Assembly (NCBI RefSeq): GCF_008831285.2
Contig: NC_045138.2
Coordinates: forward strand, 32,955,934 to 33,019,933
Reading direction: 5' to 3'
DNA: 64,000 nt
DNA from: Nymphaea colorata
Taxonomy: Eukaryota > Streptophyta > Magnoliopsida > Nymphaeales > Nymphaeaceae
The notes below the pieces were generated by a model. That model saw only the letters and a list, made by a program, of their open reading frames with translations, did not search any database and had not been told where the DNA came from. The number at the start of each line of letters is the position of its first letter. The stretch's first letter is position 1. The translations under genes were made by a program, and so were the position numbers. Shown piece by piece: positions 49,165 through 59,300 of the stretch.

Positions 49165-49505
49165 TGCCAGCCCAAATGTTCATCACAGGGGGTGTGAACG
49201 TCCTGGCTACATTGGTATCCATTTACTCGGTGGACAAGTACCAGAGGCTATTCCTTTTCCTCGGTGGTGGAATCCCGATTTTCATCTGTCCCCTTGGAAA
49301 TCTGTTCGGCAGGCCAGAGTATGAACGTCTCGGTCAACCTCCTCTTCACCTTCGCCATTGCCCAAGCTTCTTCAAGTTCGGCCTCTTCTTCTTCTTTGCT
49401 GGTTGGGTCCTTATCATGACCACCTTCATCTTCTTCCTGAAACGACCCTTGTGTGTGGAGAAAACACTGGTTCTGGAAAAAGATCCTCCTTGCTGATGAT
49501 GACGA
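49165..49505 (+). pseudogene. STP sugar transporter fragment (exon 3 end joined to exon 4)
   Basis: Matches the intact STP gene. First comes the end of exon 3 ([18 protein letters not shown], then FLGGGIPIFIC). Without intron 3 or the first part of exon 4, the transporter's [10 protein letters not shown] segment follows but is read out of frame. Then come [20 protein letters not shown] and a degenerate tail. A further small deletion removes the AMLCH region, and about ten residues around [10 protein letters not shown] are lost. It cannot encode a transporter. The copia insertion lies immediately upstream. It is probably a local duplicate of the gene at 34480-38031 or of a close paralogue. Confidence 0.88.
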
Positions 49506-49506
49506 T

Positions 49507-49616
49507 GGAGAGACGGCAAAAAATCTTTTTTTTTAATCCCTTTTCCCTTTTTTTTTGGCGTGTCATTTAACAGTTGAAAAAACATGTATATAAAAACATC
49601 AAAAAACCAAAACATC
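49507..49616 (+). repeat. Inverted copy of 51716-51838 (left arm)
   Basis: The sequence from GAGACGGCAAAAAA through GGCGTGTCATTTAACAGTTG to ATCAAAAAACC is the reverse complement of 51716-51838. It directly follows the STP fragment, so it is the old 3' flank of the duplicated STP copy. Confidence 0.85.
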
Positions 49617-50035
49617 AAAAAAATTTACATTCACAAAAATAAAATTTTTTAATTACGCATTGTATTTTTTAGATTTGAATTCAGTTGGCCCTGTCGAGAC
49701 TTACTTCTCAAGAAAATACTCGCTCTACATTTGGGCTATACTTGTATTTGATTGCAAAAACTCATAAGGAGCGATATAAACGGCCAATTTAATTTGATGG
49801 CACAACTACTGAAACTGGAATTCCTGAGTTGTCAAGTTCCATGTTTCACTGGTCATTCGTATCGTGCTTGTCCATGACGATATTTAGGCTCACCCTGGTA
49901 TCGTAGGCTTTCACATGGTCTATATGTATAGGATCTGCATTTGTCTTACGCAATTCTTCAGTCATGCTTTTCCAATGCGTATTCGTTCTAAAACACTAAG
50001 TAAGTTGATCTGGAGGTGTAAAATATTATTTGAGG
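49617..50035. other. AT-rich sequence without a gene
   Basis: No coding similarity. A short segment near 49818-49850 (GAATTCCTGAGTTGTCAAG and following) recurs near 63748-63780, beside a BAHD fragment there. Confidence 0.4.
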
Positions 50036-51050
50036 AAAGCCAAGGTGACGTGTGAGGAAAGCCATTCAACTACGACACACTAGACCAACAGCGGCAGGTG
50101 ACGTGTGAGGAAAGCCATTCGACTATGCACTCCGGGGTGGAAGCACTGGTAGATGACATTGAACACCAGAAAGGACAACACGCATATCAGAACAAAATGC
50201 AGACGGAAACTGACACGTCCGTCATCTTTTCTCCGTCTTCACAAAGATTGAAAGGAGGTGAACCACACGGCAGCAAAAAAAACTTTTTTTTGCGCTCTTC
50301 TTTTTGGCGTGCTCTTTTCCACTACTCGCCTTACGTTAAAAGGGAAACACCATTTAAAGAAAACTTGAGCCTCAAGTTCCTCCACTTCAGCTAGAGTCTC
50401 GCACCATTTTCTTCACTTTTCTTTGCACTTCAGCAAAAGGAGCTTGTCGTCGTCTTGGAACTCAGAGAGGCAGACCGCGCACTCGAGGGAGCCCTTGAAG
50501 GTTGAGTAGGTGAAAGTGGGCAGCGATTCGATCATGTTGGAGTCAGGCCGCGGTGGACGCTGCGGGAGAGTGTAAGGCGGCCATGGAAGGGCAGGTCAAG
50601 CACTGGCGGATGTAGTGTCGATGAACACTAGGAAGGAGAACACGCATATCAGCTCCAATATTGAGGTCTTGTAACTTAGAGAGGAATACCAGGCACTCGA
50701 GGGAGCCCTTCCCGATATTGAGGTCCTTGACGGCTGAGTAGGTGAAAGTGGGAAATGATTCAATCACGTTGGAGTCGAGGTAGGTCTTGTAACTTAGAGA
50801 GGAATACCAGGCACTCGAGGGAGCCCTTCCCGATATTGAGGTCCTTGACGGCTGAGTAGGTGAAAGTGGGAAATGATTCAATCACGTTGGAGTCGAGGTC
50901 ACGATGGACGCTCCGGGAGAGCCTGAGGCGGGCGTGGAAGGGAAGGTCCGGCTCTGGCGGATGTAGATGACGATCAACACTACGAAGGAGAATGCGCATA
51001 TCAGCACCAAAATGGAGACGGAACTGACATGTCCACCATCTTCTCATGAG
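50036..51050 (-). pseudogene. Rearranged ATL-type RING-H2 fragments
   Basis: Several broken minus-strand pieces of an ATL ubiquitin ligase. From 51050 down: a membrane-proximal part, then LDSNVIESFPTFTYSAVKDL and NIGKGSLECLVFLSKLQDL, twice through a 118-bp duplication. Next is a second unit ending in ESLPTFTYSTFKGSLECAVCLSEFQDDDKL-type sequence (about 50540-50440). Two short copies of the RING end (ECI.EWLSSHVTC-like) lie at about 50092-50150 and 50036-50075. No copy has a full RING; the second unit carries stops and frameshifts. Confidence 0.75.
50664..50899. repeat. Perfect 118-bp tandem duplication within ATL fragment
   Basis: 50664-50781 and 50782-50899 are identical by eye, both running from AGGTCTTGTAAC to GAGTCGAGGT. 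Perfect identity inside an otherwise decayed pseudogene means either a recent duplication or an assembly artefact. Confidence 0.9.
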
Positions 51051-51214
51051 TTTTCGTAATCAAATACCAGTATACCGGTCCGCCGACAAATTTATTAAAC
51101 GGTAAAACATTATGGTAAGTTGTTCTAAACAAATTACATACAGATATGATCAGTATATCATCTATATAATACAAGATTACATACGGATATGATCAGTATA
51201 TCATCTATATAATA

Positions 51215-51655
51215 CAAGTGACCTCTGATTCGTGGTAACTTTTTGATATTTTTTTTATTACAATGACCCATTTGAAGTGCGGGGGACTATACTTTGCGCC
51301 ACCATTGTACATTGCCTGTGCGATTAATTAAGGGTGGGCATCGGGCTGGCTCGATCGGGCCTGTCGGGCTGGTCAGCCTGGCTTGGGCCCGCGTTTAAAA
51401 ATAAAAATTAATTTTTTAATTATAAAATATTTTTTAAATATAAAATATATTTGTTAACGATAAATATATATTGTTAAAATTAAAAAAATTATTTTTTAAT
51501 TCTAAATAGGCCGAATCGAGCCGGGCCGACCCGACACCCAAGCCTATGTGCGTTAGCATCCTAAGGCATCCTAAATGCATGGGCGGACGCATGCCGCGAT
51601 CCTGCCTCCCCAATCTTGGTCCCCCAGAGTTGGGGCCAGGGTTCCAAAAATCATG
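51215..51655 (+). pseudogene. BAHD acyltransferase fragment, inverted, split by a MITE
   Basis: In the orientation opposite to the BAHD gene below. 51215-51326 matches the end of its intron and the start of exon 2 (THLKCGG, then a one-base loss shifting the frame before the HCLCDG region). After a 208-bp MITE, 51565-51650 resumes with LNAWADACRDP and the following residues. The intron acceptor AG has been lost. The copy still shows two full Gly codons after the Cys (TGC GGG GGA), evidence for the ancestral frame of the main gene. Confidence 0.8.
51332..51539. mobile_element. MITE with GGGTG…CACCC terminal inverted repeats
   Basis: The left end GGGTGGGCATCGGGCTGG and right end GGCCGACCCGACACCC are imperfect inverted repeats over about 28 bp (CTCGAT(T)CGG follows in both). 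They enclose an AT-rich centre with no coding content. The 208-bp element interrupts the inverted BAHD fragment, so it inserted after that duplication. Confidence 0.75.
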
Positions 51656-51715
51656 GTTGAATTTGAAGTGGAGGAGATCGCGGGAAGGCACGATTCAGCA
51701 GTTCCAAAAATCATG

Positions 51716-51838
51716 CTTAAGATAGTTTGGTTTTTTGATGTTTCTATATATATGTTTTTTCAACTGTTAAATGACACGCCAAAAAAAAAAGGGAAAAGGA
51801 ATTAAAAAAAAAATTTTTTTGCCGTCTCTGCTCCGTCG
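51716..51838 (-). repeat. Inverted copy of 49507-49616 (right arm)
   Basis: Reverse complement of the STP 3' flank at 49507-49616, about 2.2 kb away. Both arms relate to STP fragments in opposite orientation. Confidence 0.85.
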
Positions 51839-52061
51839 TCTTCTGTTTTTTTTTTCCTACACCTCTGCATTTCTTCCTCGTGCACTGCTGCTTTAGGTTT
51901 TCTCTTCACTCACCACATCAAAATTGGGCGTGCGAATCAGCTGAGTTCGCCAATAGTCGCTTCTAAGTAAAAAAAAAATGTATGCCAAATTGTCTTAGTG
52001 GTATCTATTTCCGTTGTTGATATGAGTATATCCACTCTTATCCGCAAGTTGTCCTTGTGAC

Positions 52062-52267
52062 AACAATATTTGGCCTTTTACAACTAAAGCGTCATATTTT
52101 ACTGTCTTCGGCTTCTCCATCTCTACCTCTTCATCGTCAGCAGGGAGGATCCTTTTCCAGAACCAATGTTTCCTCCACACAAGGGTCATTTCTTCAATTG
52201 GGATGTTCTTGGTTTCAGGCAGCAGGAAGAAGATGAAGGTGGTCATGATAAGGACCCAACCAGCATA
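52062..52267 (-). pseudogene. STP sugar transporter C-terminal fragment
   Basis: Minus-strand tail of the transporter: [55 protein letters not shown], nearly identical to the intact gene. The stop codon has changed, so the frame runs on into former 3' UTR (YDALVVKGQ). At 52267 homology to STP stops abruptly in the GCTGGTTGG region and BAHD intron sequence begins, so this is a chimeric junction. Confidence 0.9.
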
Positions 52268-52680
52268 GTTGCAACCAAGAATTTGAATTTCATACGTGTT
52301 TATTGATTTGCATAAACAAATAGGATTTGACGGTGGTGCTGCAAAATTTTTGAACCTTCAGAAGCATTAAAATAGAATCTGATCAATTTCTACAAGGAGA
52401 AACTAATATTGGTAGAATGGGATTCTCAGATTTGAGGCACCAAATTTCAAGGTAAATTGAATTTTTAGATAAAACTGCTTATTCTTGCCTCCTATCTTGC
52501 TCAGTTGACCATTTTCTTTTACTGGTCTTCTTGTTCGTATAGTTAGCTTACTTATACCGCTGAGTTCATACGCAAGGAAACAGAAGCAATGTTTCTGATT
52601 ATTAACGCAGAAACAAGATGTGATGGATTTTCGAAATCCCATTCCGCAGAGTGCTTTTAAGTTTTACCTGAACATTTGTG
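52266..52680 (-). repeat. Duplicate of the BAHD intron 5' end (copy of 54931-55330)
   Basis: Runs parallel to 54931-55330 with scattered substitutions: TTGCAACCAAGAATTTGAAT at both starts, then AACCTTCAGAAGC, CTATCTTGCTCAGTTGA and GCTGAGTTCATA. It ends at the splice-donor area (GTTTTACCTGAAC). A segment around the first bases of the intron and the last bases of exon 1 was therefore copied downstream of the gene and joined to an STP tail. Confidence 0.88.
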
Positions 52681-52945
52681 CCTCACACGATCAGCACATC
52701 CTTGGTGGTTCTATGCTTCACGCGATCAACACATGTCATGTTTGGTGGTAGATACCTCTATCTTAATACATTTTAACGGAAACGATACTAGATCACATAA
52801 AATAACGGAAACCATACTAGACCACACGAAACTAAAAGAACTTTCTGCTCAGTGGACGATGAACAGGGAATTGAGGTACCACAACCCTTCTTTTCTGGGG
52901 GATGGGCCGCCCCCCAATGGAGATCGTTATTAAAAAGGTCAAGCA

Positions 52946-55752
52946 TCAAAGTACGGCCACATGGGGTATTGGTTTCTCATCCCCTTGGGCGTCATCCAGC
53001 TCCCTCAGGTAGCACTCCAAGGCATCGGCCATGCTCTCACGCACAGAAACTTGAATAGCCATGGCCTTAGGTTTCCCCAAAACTGGCAGCAACAAGCAGT
53101 AGTGGTCGACCGTAGAGCCGCTGAGAAGCACAGGCGGCCCTGACCCGAAGTCCACCCTCTCGAGCCCTAGCCTATACCACTGTGATACGATGAGAATCGA
53201 GGTCGGGTTATCTACCGGCTGATGCAACGCCAGCAAGTCGATTTCTGAGCGGGCATATGCATCGGAGAGCGCCATATCTTTGGCCCTCTGTATTCCCTTC
53301 ACGGTTTGGTGGATTTGCTCTGCCAATAGTACCCCACAATGGCGCCCCATGGACGCTAACGAGAGGGCGTTTCCATAGAATCCAACCGGCAGTGGAGGGT
53401 CCAGTTTGCTTCGTACGTCTGCCGGGAAGAAGAGCCCAACGACCTGCCCCTCTTTCTTAGGGCGTCCATTGGTTGCTTCTGCACCGAACATGGCCCGCGC
53501 CCAGCATCTCCAAATGTGTGCAGCGAGCACCTCGAAAGAAGTGCAGTTCAACGCCGGAATACATCGACGCTTTAGCCTGGAAAGCTCCTCGGCTTCAAAG
53601 GTCACCCAGACATGAATCAGGGGTTCGCCGGCCATGGCGGCGCCACCAGATCCCGCCTCTTGCTGCGCCAACTCTGTGCCGTGGCTGAACTCGATGCGAG
53701 GTGGGTTGCGGGGCTTCAGGGCCTCCCGGCCCCAACACGGCGGGACCAAGAGTGGGGAGGTGGGATCGCGGCATGCGTCTGCCCATGCATTTAGGAATTG
53801 AGAACTCCCAATGCCATCGCACAGGCAATGCGCAATGCTGGCGCAAAGTATGAGCCCCCGCACCTCAAATGTGTCACCTACAATGGACCATAATAAAAAA
53901 ATATCAAAAAGTTACCACGAATTGGAGGTCATAAAAACTTGATCGTCCGGGTTTCGCCCATGGGCATTGATAAGATTGTCACTCCTCACGTCACCTGCTT
54001 ATATGCGCCGCCCCTCACACCTTACAACTATAAATCAATCGACAAAACGGCTGAATTTAGCTCTTTTCTCAAGAAAAGAATGTCAAATGTCCCTGTTTGA
54101 ACTGTTGCTTTTGACGATTATTGTTTTCCAAATTATTATCTACAAAAGGTTTGAATTTTGACGGTGTTCGGTTCAAATGATACAATTTCTTCCGACCATG
54201 AAAATGGTGTTGCAATTCATTTTTCTCCGACAATGGAGGTTGGGCTTATTTGTGGTCCCTCCTTTTTTTTCTTCTTTGGTTTCTAACTTTTACTAAAAGT
54301 TGGCTTTCCTTTTTGTTAGATAAGGCATTGAAGAATACAAAAGAAAAAAAAATTAATATCAACTCAACTGTGAGATTGCTTTCAAAATTTCCTTTCTGCG
54401 ATTGGGTCCAAATAAATAATAAAGAAATTGAAAGTTAAGATGGCGGTATAATACATGGCCGGTTTAGCTTTTTCTAAATTCAATTTAAACTATTTTAATT
54501 CTTTAAATTCACAAAATTGAAAATTTATAGGATGTTGGGTTTGATATGGAATGGTACTTCCCGACCTATATGCAATACGTGGATGATTGAAATGATGAAA
54601 AACGAAGATGATACTGTTATGATTGAAATGATGATAAAAAAAGCCAAGATGATACTGTTTTCTCCCTGTTCCTTTCGGATTCATTATCTTGGATGTTATT
54701 TGTCATGTTAGCTATATACTCGAAATTTTTGCTGCACGTACTTGTGCTTCCTGGTTCATCCCATACTTCTCACATGCATAAAAAATTTCACATATTGACC
54801 TGCGCCCAAAGGAGGGTCCCCCATCCGTTGTATCTCTACATCTTCGCCGAACAGGTCCCGTGCAATTGTAATTGCCCGAGAAGTTTAAACATCAGATTCA
54901 AGTATATTAACCATGCAGATGTAGTCTCCATAGTTGCAACCAAGAATTTGAATTTCATACGCGTTTATCGATTTGCATAAACAAATAGGATTTTACGGTG
55001 ATGCTGCAAATTTTTTGAACCTTCAGAAGCTTTAAAATAGAATCTGATGAATTTCTACCAAGAGAAATCATATTGGTAGAGTGGAATTCTGAGACTTGAA
55101 GCACCAAATTTGAAGGTAAATCGACTTTTTAGTTATAACTGCTTATTAGTGCCTCCTATCTTGCTCAGTTGATCGTTTTACTTCACTGATTTTCTTGTTC
55201 GTATAATAGTTGGCTTACTTATGCCGCTGAGTTCATATGCAAAGAAACAGAAGCAACAGTAACAAGATGTGATGGATTTTCGAAATCGCATATATGAACA
55301 AAGCTTCCGCGGGGTGCTTTTACCTGAACTACCAGAGGAGGGACGGAGATGAAAGGTTGGTCGCCCACTTCATGGTGGAGCTTACGCCAGGAGGAGCCGA
55401 GCAAGCCGGGGAACTGCTGGAACTCGTCCGCCGTGGTGTCCATGAAGGCCTCCACGAAGAGGGCGCCCTCTGCCGTGCACTCCAGCTCCAGCTTCTTCTC
55501 GCTCTCGCGGCTCTGCCTCAGTCTGCCGGACAGAGGGTAGTAGTGGTTGAGCACCGCTGAGAGGGACGACTTCATGGACTCCACGTCGGGGGAAACACGG
55601 AAGAGGAAAAGGTATTTAACCGAGAACCTGATGAACATGCAGTCGTCAAGGTTGGATAGGTAGAGGGTGTGGCTCGGGGTTGCAGAGCACGGTCGGATCA
55701 GCGTCGGCGCCAGGCGGTGGTGGCAGTCCGGGAGCTCACGACGAATCGCCAT
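52946..55752 (-). CDS. BAHD acyltransferase (near-complete, with a possible frameshift)
   Basis: Cytosolic acyl-CoA-dependent O- or N-acyltransferase of plant secondary or surface-lipid metabolism; the substrate cannot be told. Exon 1 is 55752-55324 (143 codons) with family features TPSHTLYLSNLDD, NHYYPLSGRLR and SVPPLVVQ, and donor GTAAAAG. Exon 2 carries the catalytic HXXXD motif as HCLCDG, then SSQFLNAWADACRD, VGFYGNAL and a DFGSG variant of DFGWG, ending at TGA 52948-52946. The family-expected acceptor (TTGTAG, exon start 53877) gives VTHLRCGG but leaves the frame one base short, in the five-base G run at 53855-53859. Using the AG at 53865-53864 (exon start 53863) restores the frame: 448 residues, missing about five family residues before the active site. 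The gene is either functional by that acceptor, a recent pseudogene, or affected by a sequence error. Confidence 0.82.
53855..53859 (-). other. G5 run (C5 on plus) one base short of the expected frame
   Basis: The conserved Cys-Gly-Gly-Leu reading needs six bases between the Cys codon and the Leu codon; only five G are present. Two related fragments keep six bases here: GGGGGA at about 51291-51296, and GTGGGG at about 56825. Confidence 0.8.
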
Positions 55753-56091
55753 GGTTTCTGGAGTTTGAGAGTTCAGGGAGGGGGAAGAGATTTCTGAATG
55801 TCGGGTTCAAAAACTCACGGTATTCTGAAGCTTATATAGAGCGTAGAAATGACTCAATGGCGAACCAACGATAACCATGCTATTCTTTTGGACGTTCATT
55901 ATTGTCTTTTTAAGTAGTCAATAAATGCACAACAACTTTACTGTTGCCGACAAGTTTTGTTCATGTACCAACATTATTGCACTCAGCAAATTCATTACTG
56001 GCTTTAGAGTGTGTAGGGTCACTGGTGGCAATTTACATTCTTATGTTACAATTCTGGTGAACATGCTCTGTCAACCTTAAATTAGGGACGT
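55753..56091. other. Promoter region of the BAHD gene
   Basis: About 340 bp upstream of the minus-strand start codon. On the minus strand GCTCTATATAAGC (near 55830-55842) is a TATA box about 85 bp upstream of the ATG. I see nothing else. Confidence 0.5.
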
Positions 56092-56455
56092 TATGGCCGA
56101 TAACTTGAAGGAGATCGAGCGTGTTTTGCATGTTGCTGATGAAGACATTGCAATTGATTGATGCGTTTGATCGAATGGGATTCTGTATTAACCAAAACGT
56201 TTATGTGACCACGACTGAGCCAACCTTATACAAATGAGCCTATGAGGTGGTAGGGCATGCCTACAAGACAGACATGATGGAATAATGACATTGTTGGCTC
56301 AGTCTTGTCACATGCACTTGCCGTTCTACAGTTAATTGCATTAGAAACTTCGCCTTTGCGATGCTGTTGGTCCTCTCAATAGAGCTTCAAAATCAATAGC
56401 CGACCCATAAATTGCAGTAACATGCTCCGTTCGAGAATGTAGATAGATGGGTCCC
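56092..56455. repeat. Segmental duplication, copy A (with 58815-59160)
   Basis: Both copies share GAGCCAACCTTATACAAAT, GTTGGCTCAGTC, CTACAGTTAATTGC, GCGCCTTTGCGATGCTG-type sequence and GAGAATGTAGATAG in the same order and orientation, with small indels. Both copies are followed by BAHD exon 2 fragments, so the duplication involved BAHD-containing DNA. Confidence 0.85.
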
Positions 56456-56860
56456 TTTTGCCTCGAACATCGCTCGTGCGCAGCACTTCCAAACGTGCGG
56501 GACTGAGCACCCACGATGGCAGTACAGGTCAACTCAGGAATACAGTGATGTTTTAGCCTGGAAATTTCATCGGTTTCAAAGGTCTCGCGCGACGGCGGCA
56601 ATGCCTGATTCCGGCTCCGGTTGGGTGATTTTCGGGCCGTGGTGGAAGTCGTTGTGAGGTGGGTGGCGCGGCTTTGGTGCCTCCCTGCCCCAACACGGCG
56701 GTACAGAAAGTGGGGAAGTCAAATCGCGGCAAGTATCTGCCCATACATTCAGAAACTGAGAAGTGTCAATGCCATCGCACAGGCAGAGGGGATGCTCGCG
56801 CAAACTATCATCCCCACGCACCTCCAATGCGTTACTTCTAAGAAGCAGCAAAAAGAAAGT
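56340..56860 (-). pseudogene. BAHD acyltransferase exon 2 fragment
   Basis: On the minus strand from about 56845: VTHWRCVGMIVCASI, a one-base loss that destroys the HCLCDG frame, then LCLCDGIDTSQFLNVWADTCRD in another frame. Next come residues around SPLSVPPCWGREAPKP and FETDEISRLKHHCIPELTC, and then loss of similarity. Several frameshifts are present. It shares exon 2 structure with the gene at 52946 and lies just upstream of it in the same orientation. Confidence 0.85.
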
Positions 56861-58814
56861 AATGAAAAGAGTTACAACCTAAACATGAGCTCTAATTGCA
56901 CAGGAAGCCATTAAGCACGCACAGATGCACAACTACTTTATTGTCGGCAACAACTTCTTGTTCGTCTACCCACATTCTTACGTTACAATTTGGCACAGCT
57001 GCATCTTGAAACTTAATTGATCTCAAGTCAAAACCCGACTCTTCACAAGAAAAGCATATTACCAAACATATAATCAGACGGGCCTCGAACATGATTAAAT
57101 CCTTGGATTTACTATCTGGGGGGGTAATGAAACGTCTCCAAAGATTGTTGGTTTTTTTTTCTGAAATTTTGTCTTTTCGAAAATACACAAGCTCCAGAAA
57201 AAGCAAGTACGAAATGCGTTGCAAGATGAAATACGTGTATCTTGTATATGTCAGAAATCCCTTGTGGTGAAGGACATGAATATGATAAGCTGATATCTGT
57301 AAGATTTCAGCGCAGAAGTGCAAACGAATGGAACAGATGGGGGGTGCCTTTTCTTTTAACTCATGAGCTGGGGATAAAATTTTGAAGGGGAAAGGGTCGC
57401 CTAACGGCACCAGAAAATTAATAAAGCTAGAGGGTCTATCTTCTAGCAGATGTTTAATTTCGGAAGCATGATGACAAAGTATTTTTTTTTTTTTTTTCAT
57501 TTTTGCTAAGTCTGAAACCAAAGTTACCAAAGTTGGCTAGGTGTTTATAGTGCGTCCTTGGCTCCGAAATCAAGTCACGTTTAATAGTTTTTATTTATTT
57601 GTACTAGACATATGTTTACAAATTTTTTTTACAGTTTATATTTGTCAAAACCACTCTTGTTGTATCTTATTTGTAGTGTCAAAAGTTCAGTCTTCTATCG
57701 TATTTTTTAACGATAAATTTTAAATTTGAATCATATGAAAGGACTGAATTGTCTTATCTTGGCGATGACTACAATTAAAAATATGTTTCTAAAAGCCAGT
57801 TGTTATAAGAACATTAGTAATGACTTATAATGTAAAAAATTGTGCATTTTTTCAAGCAATTAATGTTTTAAAGCTTACGGTGACAGATATTTAATTTCTA
57901 ATTATATAGAAAAATCCAGCTTATGCCAAAATTTGAATCGTTATATGTGTGTGTTTGCATTACCAACTACTACATGTTACCGAATAGTAAAAAATTATAA
58001 ATTTATTAATGAAAAGCAACCATCACATGAGCATTAACAACAGTTTACAATATAGCAATGGTTTATTGTGTTTTTAGCCACAATTAATGGTGTTTTTAAC
58101 CATGAATTTTTTATTTGTCGCAATCTGCTAACATCCACCACACGACAATCTATATAGGTAGGTGCCCATACCCTTCACGAGAATAAATAATTTCAAATGG
58201 CACTTTATTAATACTCAGGCAAGTAGATCTAGTCATTTTTGCAAAATGAGACTCATCACGATCTATACGATCAAAACAATGTCTATGAAATAAACAATTT
58301 AAAATACAAGATGAAGGGTGGTCCAATCATGTCTGCTGGCTGTAGTCACGTGGCTGTAGTTACATTTTTGGCATAGAAAATCACGCCACAATAAAGCTCT
58401 ACGGTGATCTTGGGCACAAATAATAAAATTACGTCCTCATAAAACAAGTCTCGTTTAATAGTTTTGATTTATTTGTACTGGAGATATGTTTACAAAATTT
58501 TTTTTACAGTTCAATATCTTATTTGTTATGTCCCATTTTGAAAAGTTTAGTCTTGTATCTGGAGTTGTGAAAAGTCTTTAAAAGGGACTCATAAAAAAAA
58601 AGTTGTTAAATGGGTAGTTGTTTTAGTTTCTGCCCCTTTTTCAGGACTGAAACCAAAGTAGAATGTGCCGGACCAGAGTCCTGAACCTGATGGAGGAGTG
58701 ACTTGTTGTTACGTTATTTATATTTCATCCAATATGCACAGATTTACAATACCCCATCAATTATTAAGTCCTTTCAGATTTGGCATGACCCTTGGTTAGT
58801 CCGCGAGCTTCCTA
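56861..58814. other. AT-rich region without a supported gene
   Basis: About 2 kb. The minus-strand open frame at 56892-57530 (212 codons) has low-complexity Lys and Leu/Ile/Tyr stretches and no recognisable domain, and I do not call it a gene. The segments near 57560-57640 and 58440-58510 share TTTAATAGTTTTTATTTATTTGTACT-like sequence, suggesting a small duplicated repeat. Confidence 0.4.
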
Positions 58815-59160
58815 TAAAAGTTATGGCTGATAGCTTGGAGGAGATGGAGCATGTTTTGCATGTTGTAGAAAAGACACTGCAATGCGTTTGATGGGATGGG
58901 ATTATATATAAACCATCACGTTTATGTGACCAAGACTGAGCCAACCTTATACAAATAAGGTGGTAGGGCATAGCTTCCGACTCCCATGTTGGAATAATGA
59001 GATGGTTGGCTCAGTCGTGGACACATACACGTGCTGGTCTACAGTTAATTGCGTTAGAAAATGCGCCTTTGCGATGCTGGTAGCCCTCTCAATAGAAATT
59101 CGAAATCAATAGCCGACGCATAAATTTAAGTAACATGCTCCATCCGAGAATGTAGATAGT
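58815..59160. repeat. Segmental duplication, copy B (with 56092-56455)
   Basis: See copy A. This copy has more deletions and substitutions, and a BAHD fragment follows at 59155. Confidence 0.85.
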
Positions 59161-59300
59161 GTGCAGTGAGCACCTCGAAGGCAGCACAGTTCAACTGAGG
59201 AGTACAGCGACGTTTTGGCTTAGAAATTTCATCGGCTTCAAAGGTCACGAAGACGGGAACCGGGGGTTCGTCGGCGAAGGCGACATGCCTGATTGCTTCA
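59155..59300 (-). pseudogene. BAHD acyltransferase exon 2 fragment (short)
   Basis: On the minus strand: a segment resembling VFVTFEADEISKPKRRC, then PQLNCAAFEVL, matching the middle of exon 2 of the intact BAHD gene. It is truncated on both sides. Confidence 0.78.

Noticed and set aside
51575-51805. Open frame spanning the inverted BAHD fragment and STP flank
   Set aside because: It crosses two unrelated repeat pieces; the apparent protein is an accident of fusion.
56892-57530. 212-codon minus open frame
   Set aside because: Low-complexity composition and no similarity to any family I know; AT-rich non-coding character.
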